Assembly (NCBI RefSeq): GCF_002015075.1
Contig: NZ_MUXZ01000031.1
Span: 1-21,586, forward strand
DNA from: Canicola haemoglobinophilus
GTDB lineage: Bacteria; Pseudomonadota; Gammaproteobacteria; Enterobacterales; Pasteurellaceae
Direction: 5' to 3'
DNA length: 21,586 bases
Of the stretch, positions 14,985-21,586 are shown piece by piece (position 1 is the stretch's first letter; each line of letters starts with the position of its first letter). The notes beneath the pieces are model-generated. The model did no database searches, was not told the origin of the DNA, and saw nothing but the letters and a program-made list of their open reading frames with translations. Both the position numbers and the translations under genes were made by a program.

Positions 14985-15842
14985 TTATATATCGCTAGGA
15001 ACGCCCCTTAATAGCGGAATGGTTTGAAATGGCGATTGTGAAGTCGGTGCAGGTATATCGCTAAACAGATAAAGAAATGGTTTACGTGGAATGATTTTCT
15101 CGTTGCGCCATAAACTGCCCATACCAACCAATTGAATATCTTGTGGCAATTGCTTAATGCCAGCTTGTAAAACGGCAATGGTGTTTTTTCTAGGATGTCC
15201 AATCACAATCGCACTTCCTTTTTTGCGAGCATGTTGAATGGCAGCATTCCACTGGCGCTGAACATCGCTCAGTTCATCATTATCATCAATAAAAATATCT
15301 CGTTCTAAGGTCGATATGCCAAATTCTTTGGCTGTTTTACCGGCAACAGAGCGCCCAATAGTTCGGCTATCTAAAAAGAATAAATGTTGTTGCGAAAGTG
15401 CGGTCATTAATTTGTGCATTAAATCTTTGTCTGCTGTTGCCGCACTTCCCATATGATTATTCATTCCTATGGCATTAGGTAAAATATGCTGTGCCACTTT
15501 CACTCGTTGATAAACTTCAGGCTGTGACATGCCTAATTTTAACCCACCGTCTTCAATTTTTTGTTGATTGAGAGGCTGCATGGGTAAGTGAATTAAAATA
15601 TCCCTATTTTGTTGTTTTGCCAGTTGATCTCGTTGTCTAGCATGAGGTGCGGAGGGAATAATTGCCACAGAAACTTCTTTTGGTAAGGCATAAATTTGAC
15701 TATCTTCTTTAGGACGATAGCCAATATCATCAATCACAATAGCCAGTTTATTTTGCGCATAAATAGAACTTGCTAAGCAACTCAAACCCGCAAAAATAAA
15801 GCCAATTTTGACCGCACTTTTTAATCTTAGAACACTCATCAT
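14985..15842 (-). CDS. yibQ: Divergent polysaccharide deacetylase family protein YibQ
   Basis: 285 residues from the ATG at 15842, which overlaps the envC stop as ATGA. A signal peptide (MMSVLRLKSAVKIGFIFAGL and onward, cleaved about IYA/QN) exports it. The body is the DUF610/YibQ type of NodB-like fold: LAIVIDDIGYRPKEDSQ at the start of the mature protein, ILIHLPMQP, the metal-site-like GMNNHMGSAAT, FFLDSRTIGRSVA, and IVIGHPRKNTIAVL. The biochemical role in the periplasm is not established. It is encoded after envC, as in E. coli and H. influenzae, which suggests a role linked to the cell wall. A TTG three codons further upstream is possible but less likely. Uptake signals at 15396-15404 and 15811-15819 fall inside, the latter within the signal peptide. 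Confidence 0.85.
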   Translation of the reverse strand: MMSVLRLKSAVKIGFIFAGLSCLASSIYAQNKLAIVIDDIGYRPKEDSQIYALPKEVSVAIIPSAPHARQRDQLAKQQNRDILIHLPMQPLNQQKIEDGGLKLGMSQPEVYQRVKVAQHILPNAIGMNNHMGSAATADKDLMHKLMTALSQQHLFFLDSRTIGRSVAGKTAKEFGISTLERDIFIDDNDELSDVQRQWNAAIQHARKKGSAIVIGHPRKNTIAVLQAGIKQLPQDIQLVGMGSLWRNEKIIPRKPFLYLFSDIPAPTSQSPFQTIPLLRGVPSDI

Positions 15843-17068
15843 CTTAACCAACCTGTCGGATTAACAGGGATGCCTTTACGGCGAATTTCAAAATAAAGGG
15901 CAGATGTTGCATAACTTCCTGTAGATCCAACCTCGGCAATTTTTTGTCCTGCTTTGACAAGTTGCCCTTCTTTAACCATAGCGGATTGGTTATAACCATA
16001 TAAACTGAGATCATGCTCGCCATGTTTTACAATAACCATTAAGCCATAACCTGCTAGCCGACTTACCAAAATCACGCGTCCATCTGCAATTGCTTTTACA
16101 GGGGAACCAGTTGCCGCTGCAATAACCATACCTTTCCATTTCAATTCACCCATTTGGCTTGTACCAAAGCCTTTTGCCACCTTACCAGACACAGGGAATG
16201 CATACTGTTTTCTGGCTGCCCCTAAACCACTTGTACTTGTCATCAGCTGTTTTTCTTGTGCAGTCGGTTTATAAGGTTTTTGGTTTTTCTTTTCTTCTAC
16301 TTGTTTTTTATGGGCAAGAGCCTCACGCTCCCGTTTTTCTTGTTCTTTAGCAATTTGCTCAGCACGTTGAATTTGTTGGCGTAAAGCAACTTCGTTAGCT
16401 TTTAATTGTTCCAATTTATTTTGATCTTTGGCTAGATTCTGATTGAGCTGATTAAGCGTTGACTGTTGCTCACGCTGTAATCTTTGTAGCTCTTGTTGTT
16501 GCTTTTTTTGTGTAGTCAATTGGTTTTGTTGTATCTTTCTCTGTCCCTGAATAAGACTTTTTTCATTTTCTAGCTGTTCTTGAGTTTGCTGAATTTCATT
16601 AATTAATTTTAACCGCACTTGGTTCATGTGGTCATAATAGACTTTCATCCGCTCAGCTTTTTGGGCATCTTGCGAAAATAACTTTTCAATTGCAGATGGA
16701 TTGATGCCCGATCGATACATTTTATCTATTTGTTTTGCAAGCAAGTTTTTTTGGTTTGCTAGCTGTTTTTCTAGACGCTTGATCTGTTTATCTGTGGTAC
16801 TAATAAGTTGCTGCGTTTCTTTTAAATTGTTCTCTGTTTGACGTAATTGATTTTGGGTTTGGTTAATTTTATTTTCTTGATTTTTTAATGTGTTTTGTAA
16901 TTTATTTTGTTCTCGTTTTTGTTGGGCTATTTTTTGTTCTTGTAATTTAATTTTCTCTTGGATATGGGCAAGATCATTAGCTTGAACAAGAAAAGGAAAA
17001 AATAAGCAAATTACAAAAAGTGCGGTCTTTTTTGAGAGATTTTTGAATTTTGAGTGTAAAAATAGCAT
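15839..17068 (-). CDS. envC: Murein hydrolase activator EnvC
   Basis: 409 residues: signal peptide 1-30 (ending FPFLVQA), a long periplasmic coiled coil (about 32-255, dominated by Gln, Lys, Glu and Leu), a short linker, then a C-terminal LytM/M23 domain (about 285-409). EnvC is recruited to the division site by FtsEX and activates amidases AmiA/B to split septal peptidoglycan. As expected of a non-catalytic activator, the zinc-binding His of active M23 enzymes is missing: the domain reads LKWKGMVIAA and SLYGYNQSAMV in place of the metal motifs, as in E. coli EnvC. It is the first gene of the envC-yibQ operon (ATGA overlap), divergent from gpmA across 202 bases. One uptake signal (17018-17026) lies in the signal-peptide region, read as KKTALFVI; another is at 16612-16620. 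Confidence 0.92.
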   Translation of the reverse strand: MLFLHSKFKNLSKKTALFVICLFFPFLVQANDLAHIQEKIKLQEQKIAQQKREQNKLQNTLKNQENKINQTQNQLRQTENNLKETQQLISTTDKQIKRLEKQLANQKNLLAKQIDKMYRSGINPSAIEKLFSQDAQKAERMKVYYDHMNQVRLKLINEIQQTQEQLENEKSLIQGQRKIQQNQLTTQKKQQQELQRLQREQQSTLNQLNQNLAKDQNKLEQLKANEVALRQQIQRAEQIAKEQEKREREALAHKKQVEEKKNQKPYKPTAQEKQLMTSTSGLGAARKQYAFPVSGKVAKGFGTSQMGELKWKGMVIAAATGSPVKAIADGRVILVSRLAGYGLMVIVKHGEHDLSLYGYNQSAMVKEGQLVKAGQKIAEVGSTGSYATSALYFEIRRKGIPVNPTGWLR

Positions 17069-17202
17069 AACCTATATCCTAGAAATTGAGCTTTTATAAT
17101 ATAGCACTATTTATAACCTTGGATAAATATTCCGAAACCAAGAGATGAATAGATAAATCGCCAAGAATAATTGCGCAAGATCAGGAAAGCCCGACTTTCT
17201 AC

Positions 17203-17231
17203 TTTAAAATAGAGTTATTTTTTGTTATAAA
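17203..17231 (+). promoter_or_regulatory. Candidate gpmA promoter
   Basis: TTTAAA (17203-17208) and TATAAA (17226-17231), with a spacing of 17, lie about 40 bases upstream of the gpmA ATG. Both are imperfect sigma-70 hexamers. The divergent envC promoter should be in the same 202-base gap but is not clear. Confidence 0.35.
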
Positions 17232-17270
17232 TTGTGCAGTTTTTTTACTTAACATTTAGGAGATATTTCT

Positions 17271-17954
17271 ATGGAAATCGTATTTATCCGTCATGGTTTT
17301 AGTGAGTGGAATGCTAAAAACTTATTTACTGGCTGGCGTGATGTGAATTTAACAGAACGCGGTGTTGAAGAAGCAAAAGCAGCAGGTAAAAAATTACTTG
17401 AAGCTGGCTATGAATTTGATATTGCATTTACCTCTGTTTTAACTCGTGCAATCAAAACCTGTAATATCGTATTAGAAGAATCTAACCAATTATGGATTCC
17501 ACAAGTGAAAAACTGGCGTTTAAATGAGCGTCACTACGGTGCTTTACAAGGTCTAGACAAAAAAGCGACTGCTGAACAATACGGCGATGAGCAAGTACAT
17601 ATTTGGCGCCGTTCTTATGACATTTCTCCACCAGATTTAGATCCGCAAGATCCAAATTCAGCTCATAACGACCGCCGTTATGCGCACTTACCAAAAGATG
17701 TTGTGCCAAATGCAGAAAACTTAAAAATTACTTTAGAGCGTGTTTTACCATTCTGGGAAGATCAAATTGCCCCAGCACTGCTTTCTGGTAAACGAGTTTT
17801 AGTAACTGCACACGGTAACTCTTTGCGTGCATTAGCAAAACATATTATTGGTATTTCTGATGAAGAAATTATGAATTTTGAAATTCCAACAGGTCAACCA
17901 TTAGTATTAAAACTTGATGATCAATTAAATTTTGTTGAGAAGTTCTATCTATAA
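17271..17954 (+). CDS. gpmA: 2,3-bisphosphoglycerate-dependent phosphoglycerate mutase
   Basis: Glycolytic enzyme interconverting 3- and 2-phosphoglycerate in the cytoplasm. At 227 residues it fits the short bacterial dPGM type. The histidine phosphatase motif FIRHGFSEWN carries the phospho-acceptor His8. Further family motifs are LFTGWRDVNLTERG, SVLTRAIKT, the NERHYGALQG loop with Glu86, and a second catalytic His181 in VTAHGNSLRA. The AGGAGA ribosome-binding site lies 9 bases before the ATG. It is divergent from envC, the same neighbourhood as HI0757-HI0756-HI0755 of H. influenzae. E. coli instead has the unrelated cofactor-independent mutase gpmM next to envC. A terminator follows directly. 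Confidence 0.95.
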   Translation: MEIVFIRHGFSEWNAKNLFTGWRDVNLTERGVEEAKAAGKKLLEAGYEFDIAFTSVLTRAIKTCNIVLEESNQLWIPQVKNWRLNERHYGALQGLDKKATAEQYGDEQVHIWRRSYDISPPDLDPQDPNSAHNDRRYAHLPKDVVPNAENLKITLERVLPFWEDQIAPALLSGKRVLVTAHGNSLRALAKHIIGISDEEIMNFEIPTGQPLVLKLDDQLNFVEKFYL

Positions 17955-17969
17955 TTTTTACCTTTAATT

Positions 17970-17999
17970 AATGGCTGAAAATATATCAGCCATTTTTTA
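17970..17999 (+). terminator. Rho-independent terminator after gpmA
   Basis: AATGGCTGA (17970-17978), loop aaatata, then TCAGCCATT (17986-17994) and a T-run to about 17998. A 9-bp perfect stem, 16 bases after the gpmA stop codon. Confidence 0.85.
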
Positions 18000-18111
18000 T
18001 AGTCACTCTTACTATGTCCAATCCAATTCTAGTTTAGCTTTATCTTAATCTTATCGCAATTTCTCCATAATTTCGGTACAATTGTCGAATTTATGTTTGT
18101 TGAGATATTTT

Positions 18112-19443
18112 ATGAGTTTATACCCTAATATTGGTTTTGTTAGCCTTGGTTGCCCCAAAAATTTAGTGGACTCTGAGCGTATTTTAACTGAATTACGTTC
18201 TGATGGTTATAATATCATTCCCAGTTATGAAGGAGCGGATTTAGTTATCGTCAATACTTGTGGTTTTATTGATAGTGCGGTGCAAGAATCCTTAGAATCT
18301 ATCGGCGAGGCATTGAAAGCTAATGGAAAAGTGATTGTAACAGGTTGCTTAGGAGCAAAAGAAAATCAAATTCGTGAAGTTCATCCCAAAGTGCTTGAGA
18401 TCACTGGTCCACATAGCTATGAAGCAGTAATGAAGCATGTTCATAAATATGCACCAAAACCTAAATATAATCCTTATACCAGTCTCGTACCAAAGCAAGG
18501 GGTCAAACTTACCCCCAAACACTACGCCTATTTAAAGATCTCCGAAGGCTGTGATCATCGTTGTACTTTCTGTATCATTCCATCAATGCGTGGCGATCTA
18601 AATAGCCGTTCTATTGTACAAATTTTAGATGAAGCTAAACGTCTTGTTGATGCAGGTGTGAAAGAAATTTTGATCGTTTCTCAAGACACTTCAGCTTATG
18701 CCTTAGACAAAAAGAAAGAAAGTGCAACCAAAACGGTTTTTTGGAATGGTATGCCTATTAAAAACGATCTTATTACTCTATGTGAAAAATTAGGAGCACT
18801 TGGGGTGTGGGTGCGTTTGCATTATGTTTACCCTTATCCGCATGTTGATAATCTTATTCCACTGATGGCAGACGGTAAGATCTTGCCTTACTTAGATATT
18901 CCATTACAACACGCTAGCCCAAAAATTTTAAAGGCAATGAAACGACCTGGCTCGATTGACCGCACTTTAGAGCGTATAAAAAAATGGCGTGAAATTTGCC
19001 CTGAACTCACACTACGTTCTACCTTTATCGTTGGATTTCCAAGCGAAACAGAAGAAGATTTCCAATTGTTATTAGACTTCTTACAAGATGCTCAGCTTGA
19101 TCGAGTGGGTTGCTTTAAATTCAGCCCTGTTAAAGGAGCGGTGGCAACCGATATGGCAGATCAAGTACCAGAAGAAATTAAAGAGGATCGTTTTCATCGT
19201 TTTATGCAGTTACAACAAAAAATCTCTGCAAACCGTTTACAACAAAAAATCGGTAAAACTTTACCTGTAATTATTGATGAAATCAATGATGAAGGTATTA
19301 TCGGTCGCACCATGGCAGATGCACCTGAAATTGATGGAGTTGTTTATATAGATAATTTATCAAAAAGTGCGGTCAAAATCGGACAAATTATTAATGTAAT
19401 CATTACCAACGCAGATGAATATGATCTGTGGGGAACTATTTGA
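18112..19443 (+). CDS. rimO: Ribosomal protein S12 methylthiotransferase RimO
   Basis: 443 residues from the ATG at 18112. This radical-SAM enzyme adds a methylthio group to an Asp of ribosomal protein S12. The N-terminal domain has the three conserved cysteines of the second cluster (Cys14 in SLGCPKN, Cys50 in NTCGFID, Cys79 in TGCLGAKE). The radical-SAM motif C-x3-C-x2-C is at 147-154 (GCDHRCTFCIIP), followed by LDIPLQHASPKILKAMKRPG and STFIVGFPSETEEDF. A C-terminal TRAM domain covers about 375-443. A TTG ten codons upstream is possible but has no support. GAGA lies about 6 bases before the ATG. It is followed by ngt after 24 bases with no terminator, so the two are probably co-transcribed, as reported for A. 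pleuropneumoniae. Uptake signals are at 18959-18967 and 19365-19373. Confidence 0.93.
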   Translation: MSLYPNIGFVSLGCPKNLVDSERILTELRSDGYNIIPSYEGADLVIVNTCGFIDSAVQESLESIGEALKANGKVIVTGCLGAKENQIREVHPKVLEITGPHSYEAVMKHVHKYAPKPKYNPYTSLVPKQGVKLTPKHYAYLKISEGCDHRCTFCIIPSMRGDLNSRSIVQILDEAKRLVDAGVKEILIVSQDTSAYALDKKKESATKTVFWNGMPIKNDLITLCEKLGALGVWVRLHYVYPYPHVDNLIPLMADGKILPYLDIPLQHASPKILKAMKRPGSIDRTLERIKKWREICPELTLRSTFIVGFPSETEEDFQLLLDFLQDAQLDRVGCFKFSPVKGAVATDMADQVPEEIKEDRFHRFMQLQQKISANRLQQKIGKTLPVIIDEINDEGIIGRTMADAPEIDGVVYIDNLSKSAVKIGQIINVIITNADEYDLWGTI

Positions 19444-19467
19444 ATGAAAAATTGAAGGAGATGAGAT

Positions 19468-21537
19468 ATGTCAGATCAAGAAGTACAGCCTAGTGTGATA
19501 GCTTTTGAAACAGCTGTGCAAAACAAACAATATGAACAAGCCTGCCAAGAATTGATTAACATTTTAGCTAAAGTGGATAGTAATTTCGGAACCATTGATG
19601 ATATTAAATTGGATTACCCAACACAGCTTGAAGACTTGCCTCAAGAACAAGTTGCTCACTTTTGTATGCGAATGGCAATAGCTATCACCGCACTTTTTAC
19701 CGATCCGAATCTTAATATTTCAGAAGAAGGGGCACAGCGTTTTTTCATTTTACAACGTTGGATTGCAATGATTTTTGCCAGTTCGCCTTTTGTCAATGCG
19801 GATCATATTTTACGTACATATGACAAATCTCAAAGTTCCCATGATCCTGATAATGTGCATATAGAACCTACCTATGCCAATATTGTTAAATTCTGTATCC
19901 TTTATTTGCCAGAATCCAATATCAAATTAAATTTGGAAACACTTTGGGAAATCAATCCTGTGATCTGTGCTCAGTTATGCTTTGCCTTACAATCGGCACG
20001 TTTTATCGCAACCCCAGAAGCCTTTGGAAAACGTAGTGCTATCTTACAATGGTTCCCCCAAAAACTATCTCAATTCAAAAACCTAGATCGTCTTCCTAGT
20101 TCCATTGCTCACGATGTATATATGCATTGTAGCTACGACATAGACAAGAATAAACATCTTGTGAAAAAAGCTTTAAACCAGGTCATTCGTTCGCACTTAC
20201 TTGAAATGGGTTGGCAGGATCGAAATATCGCTCAGATCGGTTATAAAAACCAAAAACCTGTCATGGTTGTATTACTTGAACATTTCCATTGTTCACATTC
20301 AATTTATCGCACCCATTCTACTTCTATGCTTGCAGCTCGCGAGCGATTTTATTTAATTGGAGTGGGTAAAAGCGAGGTAGATCAAGCAGGTAGAGATGTT
20401 TTTGATGAGTTTCATCTTATAGAACAGAGCGGTGCAATTTTTGAAAATTTAAATAAAATTAAAGAAATCTGCGAAAAAAACCAAGCCGCTATATTTTATA
20501 TGCCAAGCCTTGGTATGGATTTATTGTCTATCTTCGCAAGCAATATTCGTCTTGCACCGATCCAAGCTATTGCATTAGGTCATCCAGCAACCACCCATTC
20601 AGATTTTATTGAATATGTAATTGTTGAAGATGACTACGTTGGTAAAGAAGAGTGTTTCAGCGAAAAACTACTACGCCTTCCCCAAAATGCTTTGCCTTAT
20701 GTGCCATCAGCACTCGCACCTGCTAGTGTGGAATATCATATGCGAGAAAATCCTGAAGTAGTAAATATTGGTATTGCGACAACAACAATGAAGCTAAATC
20801 CATACTTTTTGCAGGCTCTTAAAACTATTCGTGATAGAGCTAAGGTTAAAGTACATTTCCATTTTGCTATAGGATTGTGTGCTGGTGTGGTTTATCCTTA
20901 TATAAAACGATTCATTAAAAGTTATCTAGGAGATTGTGCTACTACAAATGAGCATGTTCCTTATCACCAATATCTTCATATCTTACATAACTGCGATATG
21001 ATGCTAAATCCGTTTCCGTTCGGCAATACCAACGGTATTATTGATATGGTTACACTTGGATTAGTCGGTGTATGTAAAACAGGTGCTGAAGTTCATGAAC
21101 ATATTGATGAAGCCTTATTCAAACGCCTAGGTCTACCAGAATGGCTAATTGCACATTCCGCTGATGAATATGTAGAACGTGCTATTCGTTTAGCCGAAAA
21201 CCATCAAGAGCGGTTAGCATTACGTCGCTATATCATTGAGAACAACAGCTTACAAACCTTATTTACAGGAGATCCAAGCCCAATGGGAAAAATTTTCCAA
21301 GAGAAACTGCAAGCATGGGCAGATGCAAACAACATCGCTGTTACCTTACCTAAAATTGAAGCCGCAAGCAATGCAGTAGTGGCAGACGTTAAGGTAGAGA
21401 AAAAGGCAAAAGAGAAATCGGAAACCAAAGCAAAACCGAAGAAAACCACAGCGAAAAAAGCAGAAAAGCCTGAAGGTGACTCAGCAAAAAAGCCAGCACG
21501 AAGTCCAAGAAAAAAGGTTGAGAAAACCGCTAAATAG
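19468..21537 (+). CDS. ngt: Cytoplasmic protein N-glycosyltransferase (HMW1C/NGT family, GT41) with Lys/Ala-rich C-terminal extension
   Basis: 689 residues; known family members (A. pleuropneumoniae NGT, H. influenzae HMW1C) have about 620. The family transfers glucose from UDP-Glc to Asn in N-x-S/T sequons of adhesins in the cytoplasm. Visible are the N-terminal all-helical domain (to about residue 250), EHFHCSHSIYRTHSTSM (271-287), LGHPATTHSDFIEYVIVEDD, Lys442 in TTTMKLNPYF (equals ApNGT Lys441), His496 (equals His495), and the UDP-site run NPFPFGNTNGIIDMVTLGLV (514-533). The residue equivalent to ApNGT Gln469 is Leu470. From about residue 622 an unstructured basic tail of roughly 68 residues follows, with AKPKKTTAKKAEKP-type repeats. 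Base composition of the tail does not obviously differ. An AAGGAG site precedes the ATG, 24 bases after rimO. No adhesin and no agt (glucose-extending transferase) gene lie inside the window. Comparisons to ApNGT are from memory of its sequence. Confidence 0.9.
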   Translation: MSDQEVQPSVIAFETAVQNKQYEQACQELINILAKVDSNFGTIDDIKLDYPTQLEDLPQEQVAHFCMRMAIAITALFTDPNLNISEEGAQRFFILQRWIAMIFASSPFVNADHILRTYDKSQSSHDPDNVHIEPTYANIVKFCILYLPESNIKLNLETLWEINPVICAQLCFALQSARFIATPEAFGKRSAILQWFPQKLSQFKNLDRLPSSIAHDVYMHCSYDIDKNKHLVKKALNQVIRSHLLEMGWQDRNIAQIGYKNQKPVMVVLLEHFHCSHSIYRTHSTSMLAARERFYLIGVGKSEVDQAGRDVFDEFHLIEQSGAIFENLNKIKEICEKNQAAIFYMPSLGMDLLSIFASNIRLAPIQAIALGHPATTHSDFIEYVIVEDDYVGKEECFSEKLLRLPQNALPYVPSALAPASVEYHMRENPEVVNIGIATTTMKLNPYFLQALKTIRDRAKVKVHFHFAIGLCAGVVYPYIKRFIKSYLGDCATTNEHVPYHQYLHILHNCDMMLNPFPFGNTNGIIDMVTLGLVGVCKTGAEVHEHIDEALFKRLGLPEWLIAHSADEYVERAIRLAENHQERLALRRYIIENNSLQTLFTGDPSPMGKIFQEKLQAWADANNIAVTLPKIEAASNAVVADVKVEKKAKEKSETKAKPKKTTAKKAEKPEGDSAKKPARSPRKKVEKTAK

Positions 21538-21545
21538 TAAAAAAT

Positions 21546-21567
21546 AAGCCAGTGAACCCACTGGCTT
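21546..21567 (+). terminator. Terminator hairpin after ngt with missing T-tract
   Basis: AAGCCAGTG (21546-21554), loop aacc, then CACTGGCTT (21559-21567). The 9-bp stem is perfect and sits 8 bases after the ngt stop, the normal place for a terminator. The expected T-run is replaced directly by the 19-bp end repeat (gagcctctccc), consistent with an element inserted in the T-tract. Confidence 0.65.
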
Positions 21568-21585
21568 GAGCCTCTCCCATAATTT
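21567..21585. repeat. Right copy of the 19-bp sequence shared, inverted, by both window ends
   Basis: tgagcctctcccataattt is identical to the reverse complement of bases 1-19. One further base (g, 21586) is present on this side. It starts at the last base of the terminator stem, so it is unlikely to be native ngt downstream DNA. It is probably the tip of a multi-copy element at which the contig ends. Confidence 0.55.
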
Positions 21586-21586
21586 G

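Larger units (their letters stand above)
3615..19695. repeat. Eighteen exact copies of the Haemophilus-type DNA uptake signal sequence
   Basis: AAGTGCGGT starts at 3615, 9089, 10658, 13652, 14724, 15396, 17018 and 19365. The complement ACCGCACTT starts at 4144, 5942, 9658, 11572, 12446, 12805, 15811, 16612, 18959 and 19687. Each is 9 bp. This is the core of the signal that natural-transformation machinery of Haemophilus, Pasteurella and Aggregatibacter prefers, and the density (about 0.8 per kb) fits such genomes. Two copies are outside coding sequence or at a disputed start (4144, 9658); the rest are inside genes. None occurs in the first 3.6 kb. Near-matches with one change lie at 7895, 8040, 15438 and 18273. 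Confidence 0.93.

Noticed and set aside
15008..15202. Alternative minus-strand frame inside yibQ
   Set aside because: Lies within a conserved gene in another frame and shows no motif of its own.
16159..16350. Plus-strand open frame inside envC
   Set aside because: Antisense to the conserved EnvC linker and LytM region, with no start context or homology features.
1..21586. CRISPR arrays, tRNA or rRNA genes, prophage genes
   Set aside because: No regularly spaced repeats, cloverleaf-like or rRNA-like stretches, integrase or phage structural genes were seen on either strand.

Overview
The window is chromosomal DNA from a member of the Pasteurellaceae. The DNA is AT-rich, and 18 exact copies of the Haemophilus-type 9-bp DNA uptake signal (AAGTGCGGT or its complement) are scattered from about 3.6 kb to 19.7 kb. 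The gene order gpmA / envC-yibQ, the hutX-hutZ pair and a rimO-ngt pair also fit this family. I cannot name the species from the sequence alone.

Layout. (1) 1-1451, all minus strand, is a degenerate accessory patch. It holds a truncated immunity-like fragment, an intact 145-codon relative of it, a decayed toxin C-terminal tail ending directly on that gene's start codon, a terminator, and two small membrane or secreted ORFs, one broken by an apparent AT slip. It contains no uptake signal. (2) 1551-8638 is a sugar-sensing and uptake block. A large hybrid histidine kinase (minus) is divergent from a three-gene ribose/allose/fructose-type ABC importer (ATPase, permease, binding protein; plus). 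The block closes with an OmpR-type response regulator (minus) whose reading frame is broken after codon 46. (3) 8727-13718 is a five-gene plus-strand sugar catabolic operon: ROK fructokinase (mak), D-lyxose/D-mannose-type cupin isomerase, class II ketose-phosphate aldolase, PfkB-type sugar kinase and xylulokinase-like FGGY kinase. With the importer and two-component system it looks like one carbohydrate-utilisation island, plausibly for D-lyxose, D-mannose or a related rare sugar or ketose. (4) 13893-14916 is the haem-utilisation pair hutX-hutZ, closed by a strong bidirectional terminator. (5) 14985-17068 is yibQ and envC (minus; cell-envelope and division), back to back with gpmA (plus, 17271-17954). 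(6) 18112-21537 is rimO followed by a cytoplasmic HMW1C/NGT-family protein N-glycosyltransferase.

The most notable points are in the N-glycosyltransferase and at the window ends. The glycosyltransferase carries an extra C-terminal tail of about 68 residues, rich in Lys, Ala and Pro. It also has Leu where the Actinobacillus pleuropneumoniae enzyme has the well-studied Gln469. Both window ends run outward into the same 19-bp sequence. On the right this begins directly after a terminator hairpin that lacks its T-tract; on the left it begins inside the immunity-like fragment. This suggests that the window is a contig bounded by two copies of one repeat or insertion element. I found no CRISPR array, tRNA, rRNA or complete mobile element.
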